Source of the DNA: Bacillota bacterium | GTDB lineage: Bacteria > Bacillota > Clostridia > Acetivibrionales > DSM-1351 | Reading direction: 5' to 3' | NCBI GenBank assembly: GCA_023436515.1 | Contig: JAEZIV010000167.1 | Coordinates: 1-5,285, forward strand | DNA length: 5,285 bases | Shown: positions 1 to 5,285 of the stretch, piece by piece | How the letters are laid out: each line of letters begins with the position of its first letter | Numbering within the stretch: the stretch's first letter is position 1 | Made by a program: the position numbers and the translations under genes | Notes under the pieces: generated by a model | Told to the model about the DNA's origin: nothing | The model's database searches: none | The model's input: only the letters and a program-made list of their open reading frames with translations

Positions 1-389
1 GTTATTTCCTTTCTTCTGTCGACAGAAAGGATATTATCCCACTCAGTAAGATTATACAACCAATCTGCTTTGGCATCTAGCATATTGAAATAGAGCTTTT
101 CATAATCTATCTCAATATCAAGAACAGTGGTATCTTCTAAGGAATCCAGATCTATTTCACTGGTAAGGCTGGTATTAATACCATCGAGAAAACCTACAAA
201 AGTGGCAGAATCCATATTAAAGGAAGAAGCAACCTCAGAAAGCTGACCTTTGATACTCTTAAGATTATTCTCCAATATATAAGCATAGTTGTCTTTTTCT
301 TTTAAGAAATAATCCTTCCAAAAAGCTTCATTTTCCTGTGGAGTCCTTTCCTTGTCGGCAATTTCTCTCCACTGATCATTCAATGTCAT
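1..389 (-). CDS. Small SEC-C-type protein, N-terminal part (3' end beyond window)
   Basis: An open frame starts at ATG 389-387 and runs without a stop for 129 codons to the left edge, so the C-terminus is missing from the window. A ribosome binding site AAAGGGAG (398-405) lies 8 bases upstream and fixes the start. The protein is acidic and soluble, with no signal peptide or membrane segment. Recognisable stretches are an N-terminal helix with NDQWREIAD (residues 4-12), a TPQENEAFWKDYF segment (16-28), FVGFLDGIN (64-72) and KLYFNMLDAKADWLYNL (98-114). From memory this pattern matches the N-terminal module of short clostridial proteins of about 170 residues that end in a zinc-binding SEC-C motif (CPCGSGKKYKKCC-like). 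That motif would lie outside the window, so the family call is an inference. The molecular function is unknown; SEC-C tails in other proteins bind zinc and, in SecA, help bind SecB. The gene has its own promoter and is divergent from the DUF4397 gene. Confidence 0.65.
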   Translation of the reverse strand, partial: MTLNDQWREIADKERTPQENEAFWKDYFLKEKDNYAYILENNLKSIKGQLSEVASSFNMDSATFVGFLDGINTSLTSEIDLDSLEDTTVLDIEIDYEKLYFNMLDAKADWLYNLTEWDNILSVDRRKEI

Positions 390-476
390 AACAATTACTC
401 CCTTTCACCATAAATGAAGTATTTCCGCTGCATTGCTCATTCATATAAGAAAAGCGGCAGCTATCAATCCTTAGGT

Positions 477-505
477 ATTATAGCATAGTCCGGCATGTGT
501 CGCAA
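477..505 (-). promoter_or_regulatory. Probable sigma-A-type promoter for the SEC-C-type gene
   Basis: On the minus strand, TTGCGA (500-505) is followed after exactly 17 bases by a perfect TATAAT (477-482). The preceding TATGC gives a TATGCTATAAT context. Transcription would begin near 470 and leave an untranslated leader of about 80 bases before the ATG at 389. The -35 box matches the consensus TTGACA at four of six positions. No other element in this spacer scores as well on the minus strand. Confidence 0.7.
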
Positions 506-516
506 GCGGCACATGC
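493..516. promoter_or_regulatory. 24-bp palindrome centred on the -35 box, candidate operator
   Basis: Arms GCATGTGTCGC (493-503) and GCGGCACATGC (506-516) are inverted repeats of 11 bases with one G-T mismatch, separated by AA. The dyad axis falls between 504 and 505, inside the -35 hexamer (500-505) of the minus-strand promoter. There is no adjacent T-run on either side and the loop would be only two bases, so it is a poor terminator. A dimeric regulator bound here would cover the -35 region and block the promoter, which makes an operator the natural reading. The regulator is not identifiable from the window. Confidence 0.45.
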
Positions 517-650
517 GGCTCAATAATCCTACTTAGCCATTATTACTCCAGAAAAGTTTCTTGCTCTTTTCAAACTTATTTATGTTAACCCTTTATCTGC
601 TGTCTGCATATATTGAAATAGGATAATTATTTCTAATATTTTTTAGGTAT

Positions 651-658
651 GGTGGTGG
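651..658 (+). promoter_or_regulatory. Non-canonical ribosome binding site of the DUF4397 gene
   Basis: GGTGGTGG precedes the ATG at 663. The GGTGG at 651-655 is 7 bases from the start and differs from GGAGG at one position. No in-frame alternative start exists between this site and the start codon. It is weaker than the GGAGG sites used by oadB and the biotin carrier gene in the same window. Confidence 0.6.
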
Positions 659-662
659 AAAT

Positions 663-1325
663 ATGACAAATGAAAGTTTTTATTATATTGATGACTGTGC
701 AGAGGACAGACAGTTACCCGGTAAATCCTATATAAGAGTTTTTCATGCAGCTCCTGGTGCACCTGAAGTAGATATATATGCTAATGGGCGTATTATTGCC
801 AGAAGGTTAGCCTTTGGACAATTTACAGAATATATAGCTGTTGATGCCGGAACATATACGGTGGAAGCCTTCCCTGTAGGCCTCCAGCATTCACCCGTCC
901 TAAGTGTCAGGCTTCCTGTTGCAGCACAAAAGGTATATACCCTTTGTGTTATCGGTATTCTCCCAAGAATAGGAATACTGCCCGTTGAAGACACCTACGA
1001 GCCTCTTAGTCCAGGAAGAACAAACATCCGTTTTGTAAATCTCTCTCCAAATGCTCCGGAGCTGAGCCTCAGCCTGAGGGGTGGGCTTGTGCTTTTTTCA
1101 GGAATAAAGTACACTGAGGTAAGCGATTACAGGGCTGTGCTTCCAGGCCGCTACAATCTTGTTGTGACTCCTACCGGAACACCTGTAGTTCTGGTAAATC
1201 TCCCTAACGTACGATTGCTTCCCAGAAGAAATATTACATTTTATACCGTAGGAGTGTTCGGGCAGGATCCATCCTCTCTGGAGGTGTACATTCCAATGGA
1301 TGGAACCACATATTTGAGAGATTAA
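663..1325 (+). CDS. Stand-alone protein with two tandem DUF4397-type modules
   Basis: The 220-residue protein begins with a short polar segment (1-21, containing YYIDDCAEDR) and then has two related beta-rich modules. Module 1 (about 23-98) has YIRVFHAAPGAPEVDIYANG, then AVDAGTYTVEAFP and VYTLCVIG. Module 2 (about 121-200) has NIRFVNLSPNAPELSLSLRG, then AVLPGRYNLVVTP and ITFYTVGVFG. The shared IR-(F/V)-x-x-(A/S)-P-x-A-P-E core and the (A/L)-(G/P)-x-Y turn are characteristic of DUF4397, a predicted immunoglobulin-like beta-sandwich of unknown function. Many family members are secreted, but I see no signal peptide, lipobox, anchor or membrane helix here, so it is either cytoplasmic or placed outside by another route such as the spore surface. 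It is monocistronic: divergent from its left neighbour and ended by a terminator on the right. The biological role is unknown. Confidence 0.88.
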   Translation: MTNESFYYIDDCAEDRQLPGKSYIRVFHAAPGAPEVDIYANGRIIARRLAFGQFTEYIAVDAGTYTVEAFPVGLQHSPVLSVRLPVAAQKVYTLCVIGILPRIGILPVEDTYEPLSPGRTNIRFVNLSPNAPELSLSLRGGLVLFSGIKYTEVSDYRAVLPGRYNLVVTPTGTPVVLVNLPNVRLLPRRNITFYTVGVFGQDPSSLEVYIPMDGTTYLRD

Positions 1326-1353
1326 TATGCGCTCCTGACAATAGTTAAAACAC

Positions 1354-1388
1354 AAAATGCTCCCTAAAGAAACCTAAGGGAGCATTTT
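1354..1388. terminator. Bidirectional Rho-independent terminator
   Basis: Arms AAAATGCTCCCT (1354-1365) and AGGGAGCATTTT (1377-1388) form a perfect 12-bp stem with an 11-base loop. The core is GC-rich and the outer A-T pairs supply a T-run on either strand: ATTTTATCTT for plus-strand transcription, GCATTTTGTGTTTT for minus. It lies 28 bases after the DUF4397 stop codon and 22 bases after the oadB stop codon, so it ends both convergent transcripts. Confidence 0.93.
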
Positions 1389-1410
1389 ATCTTGCTTAGC
1401 ATATAGCTTA

Positions 1411-2553
1411 CTAACCAAACATTGAAATGAAGAAGCCCGCAGCCACAGCAGAGCCGATAACCCCGGCTACATTGGGCCCCATTGCATGCATCAGCAAAAA
1501 GTTAGAAGGATTTGCTTTCTGACCTTCAACCTGGGATACTCTTGCGGCCATAGGAACTGCTGACACTCCCGCAGAGCCTATAAGTGGATTTACCTTGCCC
1601 CCTGACACCCAATACATTAGCTTTCCAAACAAAACTCCTCCAACTGTACTGAAAATAAAGGCTAATAAACCCAACAATACAATTTTTATTGTTTCAGGGG
1701 ATAAAAACTTTTCCCCAACAGTTGTTGCACCAACAGTAACACCAAGGAAAATGGTTACTATGTTGATAAGTGCATTTTGTGCAGTAGAGGACAATCTTTC
1801 AACCACACCGCTCTCTCTGAAAAGATTACCAAGCATTAGCAGACCAACTAAGGGAGTTGCAGAAGGTAGCAGTAGGCATACAAGTACTGTAACAGCTATT
1901 GGAAAAATAATTTTTTCCTTTCTGGATACTTCCCTTAATACCTCCATCTTGGCTTCTCTTTCCTTTTTTGTTGTCAACAGCCTCATTACTGGCGGCTGTA
2001 TCAATGGTATAAGCGCCATGTAGGAGTAAGCGGCAATTGCTATTGGTCCCAATAGCTCAGGCTTTAAGATTGACGCTACAAGTATGGCAGTGGGCCCGTC
2101 AGCTCCACCTATAATCCCGATCGATGCTGCGGCCTCGGGAGAAAAGCCCAAGGCAATGGCAACAATAAATGCAGTATAAATTCCAAGCTGAGCAGCTGCC
2201 CCTAAAAAGAGACCAGAAGGTCTTGCTATTAATGGACCGAAATCAGTCATAGCACCAATTCCAAGGAATATAAGCGATGGGTAAATACCCTTTTTAACTC
2301 CCAGGTAAAGATAATACAACAGACCGCCGTTTCCGGTTGCAGTTGGTTCAGCCATCATGCCTGCCAGTGGCAGATTGGCCAGCAATACACCAAAGGCAAT
2401 GGGCAAAAGCAATAAAGGTTCAAATTTCTTTACAATTGCAAGATATATAAGAACACAGGCTACTCCCAGCATCACAAGCTGCTGCCAGCTCATAGCCGAA
2501 AAGCCTGACTCTTTAATGAGCCTTTCCATGGTTTCAATAAAGGAAAATGTCAT
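1411..2553 (-). CDS. oadB: Oxaloacetate decarboxylase beta subunit, Na+-translocating membrane protein
   Basis: This 380-residue integral membrane protein decarboxylates carboxybiotin and couples it to Na+ export. The start ATG (2553) follows GGAGG (2559-2563) by 5 bases. Hydrophobic segments alternate with short loops from about residue 25 to the C-terminus. The hallmark GGADGPTAI loop is at 149-157 and NPLIGSAGVSAVP at 322-334. The Klebsiella OadB residues I recall as important (D203, Y229, N373, G377, S382, R389) correspond to D152, Y178, N322, G326, S331 and R338, all at an offset of 51, so the catalytic and Na+-binding set looks intact. The length is within the family range; it mainly lacks the N-terminal extension of the Klebsiella protein. 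Beta subunits of methylmalonyl-CoA and glutaconyl-CoA decarboxylases are closely similar, so the substrate is assigned from the alpha subunit. It is the last gene of the operon and lies 36 bases after the biotin carrier gene. Confidence 0.96.
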   Translation of the reverse strand: MTFSFIETMERLIKESGFSAMSWQQLVMLGVACVLIYLAIVKKFEPLLLLPIAFGVLLANLPLAGMMAEPTATGNGGLLYYLYLGVKKGIYPSLIFLGIGAMTDFGPLIARPSGLFLGAAAQLGIYTAFIVAIALGFSPEAAASIGIIGGADGPTAILVASILKPELLGPIAIAAYSYMALIPLIQPPVMRLLTTKKEREAKMEVLREVSRKEKIIFPIAVTVLVCLLLPSATPLVGLLMLGNLFRESGVVERLSSTAQNALINIVTIFLGVTVGATTVGEKFLSPETIKIVLLGLLAFIFSTVGGVLFGKLMYWVSGGKVNPLIGSAGVSAVPMAARVSQVEGQKANPSNFLLMHAMGPNVAGVIGSAVAAGFFISMFG

Positions 2554-2589
2554 GTTAACCTCCGTTTCATTAAATAAAACTAGAAATAA

Positions 2590-2985
2590 TTATTTGAGCA
2601 CTAACAGAATTTCTCCGGTACTGACACTGGAACCCTTTCCGGCTAAAATCTGAGCAACAACACCATCACGGGGCGCCAATATTTCGTTTTCCATTTTCAT
2701 TGCTTCAATAATCAGCAATAAGTCACCCTTCTTTACTGAAGCCCCTGGGTTTGTCTTAACAGCCAGTACAATTCCAGGCAAAGGCGCTTTTATGGGATCA
2801 CCGTCTACAGCAGTAACTGTCTGTACTGGTGCAGAGGACTGAACCGGTGCGGCAGCAGCTTGTACAGGAGCAGCAACGGGAGTGGCATCAATCTGAATGG
2901 CTTTTGTGGTTTTGACTATTTGAGCCTCACCTCTCTCAACCTCTACCTCATAAGTCTTATCATTTATAGAAACAATATATTTCAT
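2590..2985 (-). CDS. Biotin carboxyl carrier subunit of the decarboxylase
   Basis: This 131-residue biotinyl protein shuttles CO2 as carboxybiotin from OadA to OadB. Residues 1-30 form a small beta segment (MKYIVSINDKTYEVEVERG) seen in GcdC/MmdC/OadA-type carriers. Residues 34-58 are an Ala/Pro/Val/Gln-rich flexible linker with AAPVQ-like repeats. Residues 63-131 are a complete biotin/lipoyl domain with the APLPG turn (67-71) and the EAMKMEN motif (94-100), in which K97 is the biotinylated lysine. A ribosome binding site GGAGG (2991-2995) lies 5 bases before the ATG. In Klebsiella this domain is fused to the C-terminus of OadA; here it is a separate gene, which agrees with the shorter OadA. 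It is 14 bases downstream of oadG. A biotin ligase from elsewhere is needed. It could also serve another biotin enzyme, but the operon position argues for this one. Confidence 0.95.
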   Translation of the reverse strand: MKYIVSINDKTYEVEVERGEAQIVKTTKAIQIDATPVAAPVQAAAAPVQSSAPVQTVTAVDGDPIKAPLPGIVLAVKTNPGASVKKGDLLLIIEAMKMENEILAPRDGVVAQILAGKGSSVSTGEILLVLK

Positions 2986-2999
2986 ATTTACCTCCAGTT

Positions 3000-3341
3000 T
3001 TAAAGAAGTTTTATTGATTTAAATCTTAATTCCGACAGAGGAATCTGGGACTCGTCACTTACTATGGCCATAATCATTGCAGCTGTCTTTTCATCAACAT
3101 TATAAAGCTTCAATTCCCCGTAACCAATTTCGTCATCCTTCCCCTGATTTAAGCTATTCTGACCATCAGCGGCAGCAGCGGAATTTGTCAGGAGATCTTG
3201 TTCCTTCTTCTGTTTTCCGGACTTTTCAAAATATAAAATAATGAAGGATAAAAGCTTAATGCATATACTTATAAGTATCAGCGTAACGAATACAACCAAA
3301 AATCCGAAAAAAGATACCTTCAACGAAGTTAAAATATCCAT
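3000..3341 (-). CDS. oadG: Oxaloacetate decarboxylase gamma subunit, small membrane anchor
   Basis: The 113-residue protein has one long hydrophobic helix (about 9-37, SFFGFLVVFVTLILISICIK core) followed by a basic patch KSGKQKKEQ (40-48), which predicts an N-out, C-in anchor. A polar Ala/Asn/Gln-rich linker (about 50-70) leads to a C-terminal segment with LYNVDEKTAAMIMAIVSDES (79-98) and LRFKSIKLL at the end. This architecture fits the OadG/MmdD family, which joins the peripheral carboxyltransferase to OadB. The Klebsiella subunit uses histidines near its C-terminus to bind zinc; this protein contains no histidine at all, so that site is absent. The ATG (3341) is served by AGGTGA, which overlaps the oadA TAG stop, with only 8 bases between the genes; this suggests coupled translation. 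Family sequence conservation is low, so operon position supports the call. Confidence 0.88.
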   Translation of the reverse strand: MDILTSLKVSFFGFLVVFVTLILISICIKLLSFIILYFEKSGKQKKEQDLLTNSAAAADGQNSLNQGKDDEIGYGELKLYNVDEKTAAMIMAIVSDESQIPLSELRFKSIKLL

Positions 3342-3349
3342 TTTATCAC

Positions 3350-4729
3350 CTAAGCTTTCTTTATCTTATAGCTAACCTTCACAGCAGTGCTTTCCTGTCT
3401 ATCCACAAAGAACTTTTCAGCAATCTGAGGAAATAGAATATAACTTAGCACATCCTCATCATTTTGGGCCAAATCCTTAAGCTCGGCTTTGGCACTCTCG
3501 AAGCCCGGCTCAAGAGTATCTGCAAATCTACCCGTTATGGGCTTTTCGTCTCCGAGCACCTTCTTTTGCAGCTCAGCATTTATTTCTCCCGGCGCCTGAC
3601 CATATTCGCCTCTGAGATATGCTTTTACTTCCTTTGATACATTCTTATATCTTTCTCCGGCTAGCACGTTGGATGCTGCTTGAACACCAACCATCTGACT
3701 CATTGGCGTTACAAGAGGTGGGTAACCAAGATCCTTCCTTACCTTTGGGGTTTCCTGAAGAACCTCATCAAGTCTGTCAATAGAATTTTGTGCCTTCAAC
3801 TGGGCAATAAGATTGGACAGCATCCCACCAGGAACCTGATAATTAAGTGCATCTGTATCGGTACCCATAACAAAGGGGTCCATCAGTCCGGAGGACACAT
3901 ATATCTCTTTTAATGGATTAAAATAATCAATTACCTTTTTAAGATTTTTTTCATTTAGCTCTGTCTTATAGCCCATCTGCTGTAAAGCATAATTAAGAGT
4001 TTCGGTTGAGGGTTGAGAGGTTCCTCCCGAGAAAGAGGAAATAGCTGTATCAATTCCGCTACAGCCCGCTTCCACAGCTTTAATGTACGTTATAGGCCCG
4101 AGACCCGTTGTAGAATGAGTATGAAGGAATACCGGCAATTCTACTGACTCCTTTAAGGCTTTTACCAGATCATAAGCCTCCTGGGGACCCATTATACCTG
4201 CCATATCCTTAATGCATATTGAATGAACTCCCATATTTTCAAGTTCTTTTCCCATCTTTGCATACTTTTCAATAGTATGAATGGGACTTGTTGTGTAGCA
4301 GATAACCCCCTGAGCGTGGGCACCTCTTTTAATTGTTTCGTCAACTGCAACCTGAATATTTCGGAAATCATTTAAAGCATCGAATATTCTGAAAATGTCC
4401 ATCCCATTTTCAACGGATTTTGCAACAAATAGCCTAACAACATCATCAGGATAGTGCTTATAACCAAGAATATTCTGTCCTCGAAGCAGCATTTGAAGCT
4501 TTGAGTTTTTAAGCTTTTCCTTTAAAAGTCTCAATCTCTTCCAAGGATCCTCGATCAGATACCTCAGGCAGGAGTCAAAAGTAGCGCCACCCCAGCATTC
4601 CACCGAGTAATACCCCACCTGATTAATGGTTTCAAGAATAGCCTCAAAATCTGAAAAAGGCATTCTCGTAGCTATTAGTGATTGGTTAGCATCTCTCAAG
4701 ACTGTTTCTGTAATGTTTACCTTCAACAC
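3350..4729 (-). CDS. oadA: Oxaloacetate decarboxylase alpha subunit, carboxyltransferase (PycB/5S-type, no biotin domain)
   Basis: The enzyme transfers carboxyl from oxaloacetate to carrier-bound biotin, releasing pyruvate. The 459 residues contain a TIM-barrel of the HMG-CoA-lyase-like family, then the conserved carboxylase domain. Visible active-site features are TETVLRDANQSL (7-18) with metal ligand D13 and Q16, LLRGQN (81-86), the KDMAG lysine K174 (carbamylated in homologues), the metal-binding HTH pair H203 and H205, and SGGTSQPST (234-242). NYQVPGGMLSNL (296-307), VTPMSQMVGVQA (340-351) and GEYGQAPG (374-381) mark the second domain. It stops near 459 without the C-terminal biotin domain, which is a separate gene here. 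The start is GTG (4729), 8 bases after AGGA; the next codon TTG is an alternative. The same fold forms pyruvate carboxylase subunit B and transcarboxylase 5S. The oadG and oadB neighbours favour the decarboxylase, although service with a distant biotin carboxylase cannot be excluded. Confidence 0.94.
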   Translation of the reverse strand: MLKVNITETVLRDANQSLIATRMPFSDFEAILETINQVGYYSVECWGGATFDSCLRYLIEDPWKRLRLLKEKLKNSKLQMLLRGQNILGYKHYPDDVVRLFVAKSVENGMDIFRIFDALNDFRNIQVAVDETIKRGAHAQGVICYTTSPIHTIEKYAKMGKELENMGVHSICIKDMAGIMGPQEAYDLVKALKESVELPVFLHTHSTTGLGPITYIKAVEAGCSGIDTAISSFSGGTSQPSTETLNYALQQMGYKTELNEKNLKKVIDYFNPLKEIYVSSGLMDPFVMGTDTDALNYQVPGGMLSNLIAQLKAQNSIDRLDEVLQETPKVRKDLGYPPLVTPMSQMVGVQAASNVLAGERYKNVSKEVKAYLRGEYGQAPGEINAELQKKVLGDEKPITGRFADTLEPGFESAKAELKDLAQNDEDVLSYILFPQIAEKFFVDRQESTAVKVSYKIKKA

Positions 4730-4737
4730 AATTCACA

Positions 4738-4742
4738 TCCTT
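4738..4742 (-). promoter_or_regulatory. oadA: Ribosome binding site deciding the non-ATG start of oadA
   Basis: AAGGA on the minus strand lies 8 bases before GTG (4727-4729) and 11 before the following TTG. The only nearby ATG overlaps this site and is stopped immediately by TGA, so oadA must use a GTG (or TTG) start. The other three operon genes use ATG. Confidence 0.7.
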
Positions 4743-4901
4743 TTTATAATTTATATTTAGTTTTGCTTAAACGAATTTGATAATATACTTTCTTATATTT
4801 GTATTATTCTAAGAAAAAGATTTTATAATGACTGGAAGATTATGTCCTTATGATATAAAGTTATATACCCACTAAAAGCTGTACTAATCATAAAATTGTT
4901 C

Positions 4902-4929
4902 AAAAAAAAAGACATTTTGCAATGTCTTT
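4902..4929 (-). terminator. Rho-independent terminator of asnS
   Basis: Read on the minus strand, AAAGACATT (4929-4921), a GCAA tetraloop of the GNRA type and AATGTCTTT (4916-4908) form a 9-bp stem. The 3' side runs into an unbroken stretch of nine T (4910-4902). It starts 29 bases beyond the asnS stop codon. It should insulate the oad operon from asnS transcription. Confidence 0.92.
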
Positions 4930-4958
4930 AATAAAAATATTTTAATAATGATATTTTG

Positions 4959-5285
4959 TTAAAAATCACAGTTACCTGTCGTCCTTGGGAAAGGAATAAC
5001 ATCTCTGATATTTGATATACCCGTCAGGTACATAATAGCTCTCTCAAAGCCCAAACCAAAGCCTGCGTGTTTTGTTCCGCCATACTTTCTGAGTTCAAGA
5101 TACCACCAGTAGTCCTCCTTCTCCAGACCCATATCCTCCATTTTCTTCTCGAGTACATCAAGGCGTTCCTCTCTCTGACTTCCTCCAATAATTTCACCAA
5201 CTCCTGGAACGAGTAAGTCCATGGCGGCAACGGTCTTATCGTCCTCATTAATTCTCATGTAGAAGGCCTTGATCTCCTTTGGATA
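4959..5285 (-). CDS. asnS: Asparaginyl-tRNA synthetase, C-terminal part (5' end beyond window)
   Basis: The frame enters from the right edge and codes for the last 108 residues of a class II aminoacyl-tRNA synthetase that charges tRNA-Asn with asparagine. The visible fragment begins [10 protein letters not shown], then has [20 protein letters not shown] with the conserved [10 protein letters not shown] segment of the catalytic core. Next comes [20 protein letters not shown], which holds class II motif 3 (GFGLGFER), whose arginine contacts ATP. The end is [16 protein letters not shown], the characteristic AsnRS C-terminus; AspRS ends differently. The N-terminal anticodon-binding OB domain and motifs 1 and 2 lie outside the window. 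A methionine at 5258 is internal, not the start. A strong terminator follows, so asnS is transcriptionally separate from the oad operon. Confidence 0.97.
   Translation of the reverse strand, partial: YPKEIKAFYMRINEDDKTVAAMDLLVPGVGEIIGGSQREERLDVLEKKMEDMGLEKEDYWWYLELRKYGGTKHAGFGLGFERAIMYLTGISNIRDVIPFPRTTGNCDF

Larger units (their letters stand above)
390..662. other. Divergent intergenic spacer
   Basis: This 273-base spacer lies between two divergent genes and contains no convincing coding frame. Its left part carries the leader, promoter and palindrome of the minus-strand gene. Its right part (about 540-662) must hold the promoter of the plus-strand DUF4397 gene, but no clear sigma-A pair is seen. 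GATAAT (622-627) is a possible -10 without a good -35. TTGAAA (613-618) and TAATAT (634-639) are only 15 bases apart. TGCATA (605-610) resembles the -35 of forespore sigma factors but its downstream partner is weak. Confidence 0.6.
4730..4958. other. AT-rich spacer between asnS and the oad operon
   Basis: This 229-base spacer contains the asnS terminator at its right end and must contain the oad operon promoter, because the terminator is strong. I see no coding frame and no textbook -35/-10 pair on the minus strand. Several AT-rich -10-like strings exist (TATAAA near 4824-4829, TATATT near 4784-4789), but none has a good TTGACA-like partner at 16-18 bases. No convincing CcpA or Rex operator was recognised by eye. 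Confidence 0.5.

Noticed and set aside
425..461. Alternative short pairings in the leader of the SEC-C-type gene (CCGCT 425-429 with AGCGG 453-457; GCTGC 427-431 with GCAGC 457-461)
   Set aside because: Only 5-bp stems with loops over 20 bases; mutually exclusive pairing could suggest a switch, but at this length chance is a sufficient explanation.
493..516. Reading the palindrome as a terminator
   Set aside because: No T-run follows on either strand, the loop is two bases, and it lies upstream of both divergent genes.
649..666. Five-codon reading frame (ATG GTG GTG GAA ATA TGA) overlapping the DUF4397 start as ATGA
   Set aside because: It looks like a translationally coupled leader peptide, but its ATG has no properly spaced ribosome binding site, and its GTG codons are better explained as the binding site of the real gene.
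743..994. Minus-strand open frame of 83 codons inside the DUF4397 gene
   Set aside because: It lies fully antisense to a well-supported gene, has no ribosome binding site and shows no family resemblance.
1098..1355. Minus-strand open frame of 85 codons across the DUF4397 3' end
   Set aside because: It overlaps the real gene antisense and its start region borders the terminator; the Cys/Trp-rich translation looks like a shadow.
1595..2023. Plus-strand open frame of 142 codons inside oadB
   Set aside because: It is antisense to an intact oadB with all functional residues; no ribosome binding site and no recognisable domain.
2357..2653. Plus-strand open frame of 98 codons spanning the oadB / biotin carrier junction
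   Set aside because: Antisense to two clear genes and low complexity in composition.
3680..3913. Plus-strand open frame of 77 codons inside oadA
   Set aside because: Antisense shadow of a conserved enzyme gene.
4741..4900. Possible Rex or CcpA operator upstream of oadA
   Set aside because: Strings such as TTGCTTAAACGAATTTG share only a few positions with the cre consensus, and no TTGTTAA...TTAACAA pair is present in the spacer.
5024..5248. Minus-strand open frame of 74 codons in another frame of asnS
   Set aside because: It overlaps the AsnRS frame, which carries motif 3 and the family C-terminus; this frame has neither.

Overview
The window looks like chromosomal DNA of an anaerobic, low-to-moderate GC Firmicute. 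The best guess is a clostridium of the Ruminiclostridium / cellulolytic type. This rests on protein style, AT-rich intergenic spacers, GGAGG-type ribosome binding sites and a split oxaloacetate decarboxylase operon; it is an inference, not a species call.

Layout from left to right. Positions 1-389 (minus) hold the N-terminal 129 codons of a small clostridial protein that resembles the N-terminal module of SEC-C-motif proteins; its C-terminus lies outside the window. Positions 390-662 are the divergent spacer. It carries a good minus-strand promoter (TTGCGA, 17 bp, TATAAT) whose -35 box sits at the exact centre of a 24-bp palindrome. Positions 663-1325 (plus) encode a stand-alone 220-residue protein made of two tandem DUF4397-type beta modules. 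A 12-bp-stem bidirectional terminator (1354-1388) separates it from the convergent operon. Positions 1411-4729 (minus) are a four-gene operon. In transcription order it is oadA (carboxyltransferase), oadG (small membrane gamma subunit), a biotin carrier protein and oadB (Na+-translocating membrane subunit). Positions 4730-4958 are an AT-rich spacer containing the asnS terminator. Positions 4959-5285 (minus) are the C-terminal 108 residues of asparaginyl-tRNA synthetase.

The four operon genes form one machine. OadA moves the carboxyl group of oxaloacetate to biotin on the carrier protein, releasing pyruvate. OadB decarboxylates carboxybiotin in the membrane and uses the energy to export Na+. 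OadG anchors the complex. All six residues that I recall as functionally important in Klebsiella OadB are present here at one constant offset, so Na+ coupling is well supported. The CoA-type decarboxylases (methylmalonyl-CoA, glutaconyl-CoA) share the biotin and beta subunits, but the alpha subunit here belongs to the pyruvate/oxaloacetate family.

I do not see a clearly new multi-gene system. The points most worth following up are the palindrome centred on a -35 box, the cytoplasmic-looking DUF4397 protein, and an OadG without any histidine.
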